DNA of 64,000 nucleotides from CAWJMD01 sp963843835 (lineage in GTDB: Bacteria; Actinomycetota; Actinomycetes; Actinomycetales; CAWJMD01), in assembly GCA_963843835.1 (NCBI GenBank), contig CAWJMD010000001.1, positions 1,116,001 to 1,180,000 on the forward strand, written 5' to 3'. The translations under genes were made by a program, and so were the position numbers. Of the stretch, positions 35,460 through 43,576 are shown in pieces. Below the pieces are notes generated by a model that saw only the letters and a list, made by a program, of their open reading frames with translations, was not told where the DNA came from and did not search any database. Position 1 is the stretch's first letter. Each line of letters begins with the position of its first letter.

Positions 35460-35756
35460 ATGTCAGCCATCTCCGCCGACCAGGTCGCGCACCTGGCCAG
35501 ACTGGCCCGGATCGACCTCACCGACGACGAGCTGATCCGCCTCGCCGGACAGCTCGACGGCATCCTCGATGCCGTCGCCAAGGTCGAGCAGGCCGCCGGG
35601 CCCGATGTGCCCGCCACCTCCCATCCGCTGCCACTGACCAACGTGTTCCGTGACGACGAGGTGCGCCCGTCCCTCGGGGCCGCGGCGGCGCTGTCCGGGG
35701 CCCCGGCGAGCGAGCAGGACCGCTTCCGGGTCCCGCGGATCCTGGACGAGGAGTGA
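35460..35756 (+). CDS. gatC: Asp-tRNA(Asn)/Glu-tRNA(Gln) amidotransferase subunit C
   Basis: 98 residues. GatC helps assemble and stabilise the GatA-GatB complex that amidates mischarged tRNAs. The sequence has the family pattern: VAHLARLARIDLTDDELIRLAGQLDGILDAVAKV, then PLPLTNVFRDDEVRPSL, then DRFRVPRIL at the C-terminus. Length is normal. Its stop overlaps gatA's GTG (GTGA), as usual in gatCAB operons. Confidence 0.95.
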   Translation: MSAISADQVAHLARLARIDLTDDELIRLAGQLDGILDAVAKVEQAAGPDVPATSHPLPLTNVFRDDEVRPSLGAAAALSGAPASEQDRFRVPRILDEE

Positions 35757-37333
35757 ACGGCCCGATGGACGCCCCCCGTACGGCTCTCACCGACCCGGGC
35801 AGCGTGCACCGCACCGCTGCCGAGCTCGCCGCCGCGATCGCCTCGGGCGCGACCACGAGCGAGCAGGTCACCACCGAGCACCTGGACCGGATCGCCGCGG
35901 TGGACGAGGGTCCCGCCGGCGTCCACGCCTTCCTGCACGTGGCGAGGGAGTCGGCCCTCGAGGCGGCGCGCGCCGTCGACGCGCGCCGCGCCGCCGGAGA
36001 GAGGCTCGGCCCGCTGGCCGGCGTGCCGGTCGCGGTGAAGGACGTGGTGGCCACGCGGGGCATGCCCACCACCTGCGGTTCGCGCATCCTCGAGGGATGG
36101 GTGCCGCCCTACGACGCCACCCTCGTGACCAGGCTGCGCGACGCCGGGCTGGTCATCCTGGGCAAGACGAACATGGACGAGTTCGCGATGGGCTCGTCGA
36201 CCGAGTTCTCGGCGTACGGCCCGACGCGCAACCCGTGGGACCTGGGTCGCATCCCCGGTGGCTCGGGAGGGGGGTCGGCAGCAGCCGTGGCCGCCTTCGA
36301 GACGCCGATCGCGGTGGGCACCGACACCGGCGGCTCGATCCGGCAGCCGGCGGCCGTCACCGGCACGGTCGGCGTCAAGCCGACCTACGGCGGCGTCTCC
36401 CGGTACGGGCTGGTCGCGCTGGCCTCCAGCCTCGACCAGGCGGGTCCGTGCTCCCGCACCGTGCTGGACGCCGCACTTCTCCACGAGGTCATCGGTGGAC
36501 ATGACCCGATGGACTCCACGAGCCTGCCCGAGCCCCTCGTCGACGGCGACCTCGCGTCGCTGGTGGCCGCGGCGCGTGAGGGCGCGGACGCGGACCTGCG
36601 AGGTGTGCGCGTCGGCGTGGTCCGCGAGCTCGACGGTGACGGCTACCAGGCCGGTGTGCGCGCCCGGTTCGCGGAGGTGCTCGAGCTGTTGGCGGGTGCC
36701 GGGGCGGAGATCGTCGAGGTCTCGTGCCCCAACTTCGAGCACGCCCTGGCCGCCTACTACCTGATCCTGCCCAGCGAGGCGAGCTCGAACCTCGCCAAGT
36801 TCGACGCGATGAGGTACGGCCTGCGCGTCACGCCCACCGAGGGTGACGTCACCGCCGAGCGCGTGATGTCGGCGACCCGCGCGGCCGGGTTCGGCGACGA
36901 GGTGAAGCGGCGGATTATCCTCGGCACGTACGCGCTGTCGTCGGGCTACTACGACGCCTACTACGGCAGCGCCCAGAAGGTGAGGACGTTGGTGCAGCGT
37001 GACTTCGACGCGGCCTTCTCCCGCGCCGACGTGCTCGTGTCGCCGACCGCCCCGACCACGGCCTTCCGGTTCGGCGACAAGCTGGACGACCCGATGGCCA
37101 TGTACCTCAACGACGTGGCGACCATTCCCGCGAACCTGGCCGGCGTGCCGGGGCTCAGCGTGCCCAGCGGTCTGGCGGACGAGGACGGCCTCCCCGCCGG
37201 CCTGCAGGTTCTGGCGCCCGCCCGGTACGACGCGCGGCTCTACCGCGTGGGTGCGGCCGCGGAGGCACTGCTCGCCCAGCGGTGGGGTGGGCCGCTGCTG
37301 GCGAAGGCCCCCGACCTGGAGGTGTCGGCATGA
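35753..37333 (+). CDS. gatA: Asp/Glu-tRNA amidotransferase subunit A (glutaminase)
   Basis: 526 residues. An amidase-family enzyme that frees ammonia from glutamine for GatB. The Ser-cisSer-Lys triad is visible: VPVAVKDVVATRG (Lys, about residue 98), PGGSGGGSAAAVAA (cis-Ser) and TDTGGSIRQPAAVTG (nucleophile Ser). GVKPTYGGVSRYGLVALASSLDQ and LGTYALSSGYYDAYY are family signatures. GTG 35753 overlaps the gatC stop; ATG 35765 is an alternative. Its own stop overlaps gatB's ATG (ATGA), so gatC, gatA and gatB are translationally coupled. Confidence 0.96.
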   Translation: MNGPMDAPRTALTDPGSVHRTAAELAAAIASGATTSEQVTTEHLDRIAAVDEGPAGVHAFLHVARESALEAARAVDARRAAGERLGPLAGVPVAVKDVVATRGMPTTCGSRILEGWVPPYDATLVTRLRDAGLVILGKTNMDEFAMGSSTEFSAYGPTRNPWDLGRIPGGSGGGSAAAVAAFETPIAVGTDTGGSIRQPAAVTGTVGVKPTYGGVSRYGLVALASSLDQAGPCSRTVLDAALLHEVIGGHDPMDSTSLPEPLVDGDLASLVAAAREGADADLRGVRVGVVRELDGDGYQAGVRARFAEVLELLAGAGAEIVEVSCPNFEHALAAYYLILPSEASSNLAKFDAMRYGLRVTPTEGDVTAERVMSATRAAGFGDEVKRRIILGTYALSSGYYDAYYGSAQKVRTLVQRDFDAAFSRADVLVSPTAPTTAFRFGDKLDDPMAMYLNDVATIPANLAGVPGLSVPSGLADEDGLPAGLQVLAPARYDARLYRVGAAAEALLAQRWGGPLLAKAPDLEVSA

Positions 37334-38915
37334 GGCAGACCAGCACGGTCCCCGGTGGCGAGCGCGCCGCAGGCCCCGAGCCCGTCGTGGAGTACGACGA
37401 GGTCGTCGCCCGCTACGACCCCGTTCTCGGCCTCGAGGTGCACGTCGAGCTGAGCACGGCCTCCAAGATGTTCTGCGGGTGCGCGACGGAGTTCGGGGCC
37501 CCGCCCAACACGCAGGTCTGCCCGGTGTGCCTGGCGCTGCCCGGCGCCCTCCCGGTCGTGAACCGGACGGCCGTCGAGTCGGCCGTCCGCATCGGGCTCT
37601 CGATGAACTGCTCGATCGCGCCGACCTGCCGGTTCGCCCGCAAGAACTACTTCTACCCGGACATGCCGAAGAACTTCCAGACCAGCCAGTACGACGAGCC
37701 GATCGCCGTCGACGGGTGGCTGGACGTGGACGTGCCCGCGTCCGACGCCGGGGAGGCCTTCACCTTCCGCGTGCCGATCGAGCGCGCCCACATGGAGGAG
37801 GACACCGGCAAGTCGCTGCACGTGGGCGGGGCCACGGGCCGCATCCACGGCGCCGACTACTCGTTGGTCGACTACAACCGGGCCGGCATCCCGCTGATCG
37901 AGATCGTCACCAAGCCCATCGAGGGGACGGGGACCGTGCGCCCGAGGTCGCGCGCGCCTTCGTGAGCGCCCTGCGCGACATCCTCCGGGGGCTCGGGGTC
38001 TCGGACGTGCGGATGGAGCAGGGCTCACTGCGTTGCGACGCCAACGTCTCCCTGCGCTCCAAGGTGGGCGACGACCCCACGTCACCCGCCCAGAAGGCGG
38101 TGCCGCTCGGCACGCGCAGCGAGACGAAGAACGTGAACTCACTGCGCAGCGTCGAACGTGCCGTCCGCTACGAGATGACCCGGCACGCAGCGCGTCTCGA
38201 TGCGGGCCAGCGCGTCGTCCAGGAGACCCGACACTGGCACGAGGACACGGGGGTCTCCACCTCGGGACGATCCAAGGAGCAGGCCGAGGACTACCGGTAC
38301 TTCCCCGAGCCCGACCTGGTGCCGGTCGTCTGCGAGCAGGAGTGGGTGGAGCGCCTGCGCCAGACCCTCCCGGAGACACCGACGGTGCGGCGCGCCCGCT
38401 GGCAGTCCGAGTGGGGGCTGAGCGAGCTGGAGCTGCGCGACGTGGTCAACGCCGGGGCCGGGGACCTGATCGAGGCCACGGTCGCCGCCGGGGCGTCACC
38501 GGCTGCGGCCCGCAAGTGGTGGATGGGAGACATCGCCCGACGCGCCAACGCCTCTGGCGTGGACCTCGACTCGTTGCCCATCAGCCCGGCTCAGGTGGCG
38601 GAGCTCGCCGGCCTCGTGGCGGACGGCAGGCTCAACGACTCGCTCGCCCGCCAGGTGCTCGACGGGGTGATGGCGGGGGAGGGCCCCCCCGGGGAGGTCG
38701 CCGCCGCGCGCGGGCTCGAGGTCGTCAGCGACGACGGCGCGCTCGGCGAGGCCGTCGACCGGGCGATCGCCGCCCAACCCGACATCGCCGCCAAGGTGCG
38801 CGAGGGCAAGCACTCCGCCGCCGGAGCCCTGATCGGCGCCGTGATGAAGGAGATGCGGGGCCAGGCGGACGCTGCGCGGGCCCGCGAGCTGATCATGGAG
38901 AAGCTCTCCGGCTGA
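37330..38915 (+). pseudogene. gatB: Asp/Glu-tRNA amidotransferase subunit B, frameshifted in this sequence
   Basis: GatB activates and amidates the tRNA-bound Asp or Glu. The first frame gives LGLEVHVELSTASKMFC, CPVCLALPGALPV, RKNYFYPDMPKNFQ, IERAHMEEDTGKSLH and YNRAGIPLIEIVTKPIEG (to about 37928). The remainder, from EVARAFVSALRDILRGL through GSLRCDANVSLR, ETKNVNSLRSVERAV and the C-terminal YqeY-like tail, is in the next frame up to 38915. A fifth G in the run at 37929-37932 would rejoin them (GTG-D-RAPEVA) into about 529 codons, the usual length. As written the product stops at 37965. Because GatB is indispensable where GlnRS is absent, a homopolymer sequencing error is more likely than real loss. 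Confidence 0.92.
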
Positions 38916-38958
38916 GGGTTCGCCTCAAGGGGGGCGCGGGGGACGCCGAGACTCACCC

Positions 38959-41343
38959 GTGACGACTCACTCCGCCGTGCCCTCTGGGCGTCCGCGGCCC
39001 TCGCGCGGGCACAGCCCGCTCGTGCGGAGCGGACCCTGGGTGCTCGGCGTCGGGGCCGTCAGCTCTCTCGTCGTCGTCGTCCTGGGTCTCAGCGGGCATC
39101 CCGGTGCCCTGCCGGCCGGCCAGCTCCTGTCCGGGCTGGCCGCGGTGGGCGGCGCCGTCGCCCTGGCCTCCCTGTGCCGTCGGGACGGGCGGGTGACGGC
39201 GTTCCGGGTGATGTTCGCGATCGCCGGCGTGGTCTGGGGTGCCGGCCAGCTCATCCTGGCGTGGGAGGTGGCCACGGGCACGGCGAGCTTCCCGGCCCTC
39301 GGTGACGCCGTCTCGGGTCTGGCGGCCCCGTTCGCCGTGGTGGGTCTGGTGGCGATGCCGGGCCGCCGGGTGGAGCCGATGCAGGGCTCCCGCCTGGCGT
39401 TCGAGGCGACCATGCTGGCTGCGGCCGCGCTCGCCCTCCTCTGGCGGCAGGCCTTCGATGCGGTCTACGACCTCGGTGCCCTGGACGGCGTGACGGGCCT
39501 CGTGCTGGTCGGCGCCGAGGTCTCGATCGTCGCCGCCCTCTTCGTCGCGGCGGTGCGGGAGGCCGGTGCGGCTCTGCTGCTCGTCTTCGGAGGGACGACC
39601 CTGTTCGTCGCCGCCGACCTGGTGACGATGTACCAGGTCGCGCGCCTGGAGACCTGGCCCTGGACGAGCGCGGCGATCGCCTGCCTCGCCTGGCCGCTGA
39701 TCGCTCTCGGCGCGGTGTCGGTCCCGGCCAGACCGACGCCGATGAGCGACCGTGACCTGGGCCGCGCGGACCGTCGTCGCCTGGTCGCCCACGCAGTGGT
39801 CCTCTTGAGCCTGCTGGCCGTGATGCTCGTGTCCCAGCCACGACTGGGCCCGATGGACCCGGTGACCGTCGGGATGTACCTCGTGATGCTGGCGGCGTTC
39901 CTCGGCCGGGAGATCGTCCGGGCCCGTCAGTCGGGCCTGCTGCTGGAACGGCTCAGCCGCCTCGCGCTGGTCGACCCGCTGACGGAGCTGCACAACCGCC
40001 GCTCCCTCACCGAGCGCCTCGCCGTGCTGTCCTCCCAGGACGGCGACCCGTCCGACGACGGGTGCCCGGCCCGGCTCAGCGTGATCACGATCGGCCTCGA
40101 CGGGTTCAAGGACATCAACGGCCGGCTCGGCAACGCGGTCGGCGACCGCCTCCTGCAGGAGGTCGGACGACAGGTCGCCGACCGGTGCGACTCGTGGGGT
40201 GCGACGGCGTACCGGCTCTCCGGTGACGAGCTCGCCGTGCTGTACCAGGCCGCCCCCGACCAGGCCGAGGCGCTGGCCGACACGCTCGCGGTGCTCGTCC
40301 GCTCGGCCGCCTCGTCCGTGCGCGGGCTCGCTCCTGTCGCGCTGTCCGCCAGCGTGGGTGTCGCCCACGCCACGGGGGCGTGGGGGCATCCGATCGCGCC
40401 GCCGGACGTCGTCATCCGGTCGGCGCAGGCGTTGCAGGCCGCCAAGGAGCTTGGCCGTGGTCACGTGGTGGTCTTCACGACGCCGCTGGCCGCGCGCGCA
40501 GAGCGCAGGGCGGCGGTGGAACGCCGCCTCCGCGAGCAGGTCTCACGTGGTGGCGTCGACACCCACTTCCAGCCCGTGCTCGACCTGATGACCGGGCGCA
40601 TGGTCGGCATGGAGGCGCTGGCGCGGTGGACGGACGACGAGCTCGGCGCCGTGCCGCCCCAGGAGTTCGTCGACGTCGCCGAGAGCTGTGGCCTCATCGA
40701 CGAGCTGGGATGGCAGATCCTCCGGAGGGCCCTGTCCGGCTACGTCAGCACAGGCGCGCGCGACCGGTCGATGAGCATCGGCGTCAACATCTCGACGCTG
40801 CAGCTGCGGGCCCCCGACTTCGCCTGCCGGTTCGCGGAGCTCCTCGATGGGCTCGCGATCCCGACCGAGCGGGTGATCGTCGAGGTGACCGAGTCCGTGT
40901 TCATGAGCGGGGACGGGCCGGCCGCCGAGAACATCTTCGCGCTGGCGGACGCCGGGTCACCGATCGCGCTGGACGACTTCGGGACGGGCTACTCGTCACT
41001 GGCCTACCTCGCCAGGCTTCCCGTCCGCATCCTCAAGATCGACCGGTCGCTGACCACCGACCTCCACGACCCCAGGACCCGAGCCATCGTGCGGAGCGTG
41101 ACCGACCTGGCGTCCGCGCTCGGTCTCGACACGGTGGTCGAGGGGATCGAGACCCCCGAGCTCGAGGCCGTCGCCCGCGAGCTCGGTGGGGGGTTCGGGC
41201 AGGGCTGGCTGTACGCCAAGGCCGTCCCGCCGGTCGAGCTGCCCGGGCTGATGGACCGGCTGTCCGGTCCGGTGTCGCCGGTCCGCTCAACGCAGGCTGA
41301 CCCGCAGCAGCTGGTCCGCGCCCGAGCCGTCGGTCGGCCCTGA
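38959..41343 (+). CDS. Membrane-bound degenerate GGDEF-EAL protein, no. 3
   Basis: 794 residues from GTG 38959; a GAGACT hexamer lies 5 nt upstream. About nine hydrophobic segments fill residues 25-330, with no FNAGQYALS motif, so its sensor module differs from nos. 1 and 2. The GGDEF domain has DPLTELHNRRSL, but the signature reads SGDEL near residue 420, so cyclase activity may be lost. The EAL domain is complete: GMEALARW near 552, VNISTLQL, EVTESVF, LDDFGTGYSS, LKIDRSL, EGIET and GQGWLYAK. It is best read as a c-di-GMP phosphodiesterase. Its last 57 nt overlap the convergent LppZ-like gene. Confidence 0.88.
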   Translation: MTTHSAVPSGRPRPSRGHSPLVRSGPWVLGVGAVSSLVVVVLGLSGHPGALPAGQLLSGLAAVGGAVALASLCRRDGRVTAFRVMFAIAGVVWGAGQLILAWEVATGTASFPALGDAVSGLAAPFAVVGLVAMPGRRVEPMQGSRLAFEATMLAAAALALLWRQAFDAVYDLGALDGVTGLVLVGAEVSIVAALFVAAVREAGAALLLVFGGTTLFVAADLVTMYQVARLETWPWTSAAIACLAWPLIALGAVSVPARPTPMSDRDLGRADRRRLVAHAVVLLSLLAVMLVSQPRLGPMDPVTVGMYLVMLAAFLGREIVRARQSGLLLERLSRLALVDPLTELHNRRSLTERLAVLSSQDGDPSDDGCPARLSVITIGLDGFKDINGRLGNAVGDRLLQEVGRQVADRCDSWGATAYRLSGDELAVLYQAAPDQAEALADTLAVLVRSAASSVRGLAPVALSASVGVAHATGAWGHPIAPPDVVIRSAQALQAAKELGRGHVVVFTTPLAARAERRAAVERRLREQVSRGGVDTHFQPVLDLMTGRMVGMEALARWTDDELGAVPPQEFVDVAESCGLIDELGWQILRRALSGYVSTGARDRSMSIGVNISTLQLRAPDFACRFAELLDGLAIPTERVIVEVTESVFMSGDGPAAENIFALADAGSPIALDDFGTGYSSLAYLARLPVRILKIDRSLTTDLHDPRTRAIVRSVTDLASALGLDTVVEGIETPELEAVARELGGGFGQGWLYAKAVPPVELPGLMDRLSGPVSPVRSTQADPQQLVRARAVGRP

Positions 41344-42492
41344 GGTGTTGTTCGACAGCACGAGCAGCGAGCCCTCCTGGACGAGAACGTCCCGCAGCCG
41401 ACCGAACTCGCCGACGAAGAGCGGCTCGGGCGTCCCCACCACCTCTCCGCCTCCGGGCGGGGCCAGCGGAACCCGCCACAGACGCTGCCCGCGCAGGGCC
41501 GCGAGGTAGACCGCGTCACCGGTCACGGCCAGTCCCGACGGTGAGGCCTCGCTGGTCGCCCACGTGACGAGCGGGTCGGTCAGACCCTCTCTCCCCCCGA
41601 CCCCCTCGACCATCGGCCACCCGTAGTTGTTCCCCGGCTCGATGAGGTTGAGCTCGTCCATGCGGTTCTGCCCGAACTCGCTGGCGAACATGCGGCCCCG
41701 CGAGTCCCAGCCGATCCCCTGGACGTTGCGGTGACCGAGCGTCCACACCGGCGACGCCGCGTCGGGGTTGCCGGGTGCAGGGTCTCCGTCCGGCGTCACC
41801 CGCAGGATCTTGCCGCCGAGGCTGCCCGGGTCCTGGCTCGCGGCGGTGTCCCGCGCATCCCCGGTCGTCACGTACAGCATGCCGTCCGGCCCGAACGCGA
41901 TCCGTCCGCCGTTGTGGGTGGCTGCACCGGGGATTCCCCCCAGCACCGGGTCGGGGGTGCCGAGGGCGAGCCCAGTGCGGGTGTCGCCCGCGAGAGCCAT
42001 TCGCACGACGGCGTTCTCGGTGCGCCCGTCGACCCTCGTGGTCGTGTACGCGTAGAGCTGGTCCTCCCGCAACGCCAGCCCCAGGAGGCCGCCCTCGCCG
42101 CCGGGGACGACGCCCGGCACCGTGCCTGCCGGTCCGGGGGCCGGGACCGGGGTGACCCGCCCGGACTCGGAGACGTGCAGCACCCTCGCCTCGTCCCGCA
42201 GCGAGACCAGCCACCCGCCACCGGGGGCGTCGATGACGCTCCACGGAAGGGGGAGCCCCGTGGTCACGGCCTCGACTCCGGACGGCACGCCGGTGGGGGC
42301 CGGACGCGTGGTGACGCTCGCGGCGGGGGTCGGCGCCGTCGCCGGCGTGGAGGTAGCTGCCGTCACGGGGGACTGCTCCGGTGTCACCCCGCTCGGCGGT
42401 CCGGCGCTGCAGGAGGCGCCCAACCCCACGACCGCGGCGGCGGCCAGCGCGGCCACGCCCCGTAGCGCGGGGCGACCCCCCGGACTCGTCAT
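41287..42492 (-). CDS. PQQ-dependent sugar dehydrogenase-like lipoprotein (LppZ-like)
   Basis: 401 residues from ATG 42492, with CAGACT 6 nt upstream. An N-terminal hydrophobic segment ends ...GLGASCSAG, a fair lipobox, then a Thr/Pro/Ala-rich linker to about residue 70. The six-bladed propeller of the glucose/sorbosone dehydrogenase family follows: GGEGGLLGLAL, THNGGRIAFGPDGMLYVTTGD, LGGKILRVTPDG and LGHRNVQGIGWDSRGRMFASEFGQN. The His of THNGG and the Arg/Asn of GHRN are the usual catalytic and PQQ contacts. M. tuberculosis lppZ (Rv3006) lies at the equivalent place, between gatB and ilvB. Its cofactor in this organism is unknown. Confidence 0.85.
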   Translation of the reverse strand: MTSPGGRPALRGVAALAAAAVVGLGASCSAGPPSGVTPEQSPVTAATSTPATAPTPAASVTTRPAPTGVPSGVEAVTTGLPLPWSVIDAPGGGWLVSLRDEARVLHVSESGRVTPVPAPGPAGTVPGVVPGGEGGLLGLALREDQLYAYTTTRVDGRTENAVVRMALAGDTRTGLALGTPDPVLGGIPGAATHNGGRIAFGPDGMLYVTTGDARDTAASQDPGSLGGKILRVTPDGDPAPGNPDAASPVWTLGHRNVQGIGWDSRGRMFASEFGQNRMDELNLIEPGNNYGWPMVEGVGGREGLTDPLVTWATSEASPSGLAVTGDAVYLAALRGQRLWRVPLAPPGGGEVVGTPEPLFVGEFGRLRDVLVQEGSLLVLSNNTSGPTDGSGADQLLRVSLR

Positions 42493-42498
42493 CGGTCC

Positions 42499-42513
42499 AG
42501 TCTGCGGCACGAT
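42499..42513. promoter_or_regulatory. Back-to-back -10 elements of the LppZ-like and hydroxyacid dehydrogenase genes
   Basis: CAGACT on the minus strand (42504-42499) is 6 nt from ATG 42492. CACGAT on the plus strand (42508-42513) is 6 nt from ATG 42520. Only 27 bp separate the start codons, so each -35 would fall inside the other coding region. Confidence 0.45.
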
Positions 42514-42519
42514 GTCGGG

Positions 42520-43566
42520 ATGCCGCCCGCCCAGCCGAGCCCGTCCGCGCCCGGGCCGCTCGTGGTCACCGTGCCGGACCAGCAGTGGCTCGAACGCCTG
42601 GGGCCGTGGCCAGACGGTGTGAAGGCGCGCGTCTGGGACCTGTCCGGCCCCGCTGACCTGCCGGATGACGACGTCGCGCGGGTGGGGATGGTGGTGCTGC
42701 CGTACCAGCGCCCGGACATGGTCCTCGAGTCCGTGGCAGACCTGCCGGCCGTGCAGGTGGTGCAGACGATGACCGCAGGGTACGAGGGCATCGCGGAGAG
42801 GCTGCCCGCCCGCGTGGCGCTCGCGAACGCCTCCGGGGTGCACGACGCGAGCACCGCCGAGCTCGCGGTCGGCCTCGTGCTCGCCTCCCAGCGCGGCATC
42901 GACGCGGCCGCACGCGACGTGACCACGCGCACCTGGGATCCGCGGGTGAGGTCTTCGCTGGCCGACCGCCGCGTCCTCGTGGTCGGTGCGGGGGGAGTGG
43001 GGACGGCCGTGACGCGGCGGCTCGAGCCCTTCGAGGTCTCCGTGACGAGGGTCGCGTCGACGGCGAGGCTCGACGACCTGAGCGACCGCTTCGGGGCGGT
43101 GCACGGTGTCGACGAGCTGCTCGGACTGCTGCCGGTCCACGACGTGGTCGTGCTGGCCTGTCCCCTGACCGAGGCGACGCGGGGCCTGTTCGACGCGCAG
43201 ACCCTCGCGGCCATGCCCGACGGGTCGCTGCTGGTCAACGTCGCTCGCGGGCCCGTCGTCGTGACCGACGCGCTGCTGGCCGAGCTGATGGCCGGCCGCC
43301 TCCGGGCGGCGGTCGACGTGGTCGACCCCGAACCCCTGCCGCAGGACCACCCGCTCTGGGACGCGCCGGGTCTGGTGATGACGCCGCACGTCGGGGGTGC
43401 CACCGACGCGATGGTGCCGCGCCTGCGCTCGCTCGTGCACGAGCAGGTCAGGTGCCTGCTGGCCGGCCGGCCGGTACGGCACGTCGTGCGCGCCGCGTCG
43501 CCCGCGTCGCCCGCTTCGCCTGAGGTGCCGAGCACCGCACGGCCGGGTCCGCAGGGCGCGTCCTAG
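42520..43566 (+). CDS. D-2-hydroxyacid dehydrogenase family oxidoreductase
   Basis: 348 residues. It probably reduces 2-oxoacids or oxidises D-2-hydroxyacids with NAD(P)H. The Rossmann domain has RRVLVVGAGGVGTAV near residue 150. The family triad is seen as LLVNVARGPVVV (Arg), DVVDPEPLPQDHPLW (Glu) and VMTPHVGGATDAM (His). The catalytic domain at residues 10-100 and 290-320 is shorter than in SerA, with no ACT domain. About 30 Ala/Ser/Pro-rich residues end the chain. The substrate is not predictable. It is divergent from the LppZ-like gene and upstream of ilvD, 10 nt before the ATG. Confidence 0.85.
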   Translation: MPPAQPSPSAPGPLVVTVPDQQWLERLGPWPDGVKARVWDLSGPADLPDDDVARVGMVVLPYQRPDMVLESVADLPAVQVVQTMTAGYEGIAERLPARVALANASGVHDASTAELAVGLVLASQRGIDAAARDVTTRTWDPRVRSSLADRRVLVVGAGGVGTAVTRRLEPFEVSVTRVASTARLDDLSDRFGAVHGVDELLGLLPVHDVVVLACPLTEATRGLFDAQTLAAMPDGSLLVNVARGPVVVTDALLAELMAGRLRAAVDVVDPEPLPQDHPLWDAPGLVMTPHVGGATDAMVPRLRSLVHEQVRCLLAGRPVRHVVRAASPASPASPEVPSTARPGPQGAS

Positions 43567-43569
43567 ACT
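43564..43569 (+). promoter_or_regulatory. Putative -10 of ilvD, leaderless
   Basis: TAGACT, 7 nt before ATG 43577; it contains the last stop codon of the upstream gene. No clear -35. Confidence 0.5.
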
Positions 43570-43576
43570 CGCGGCC

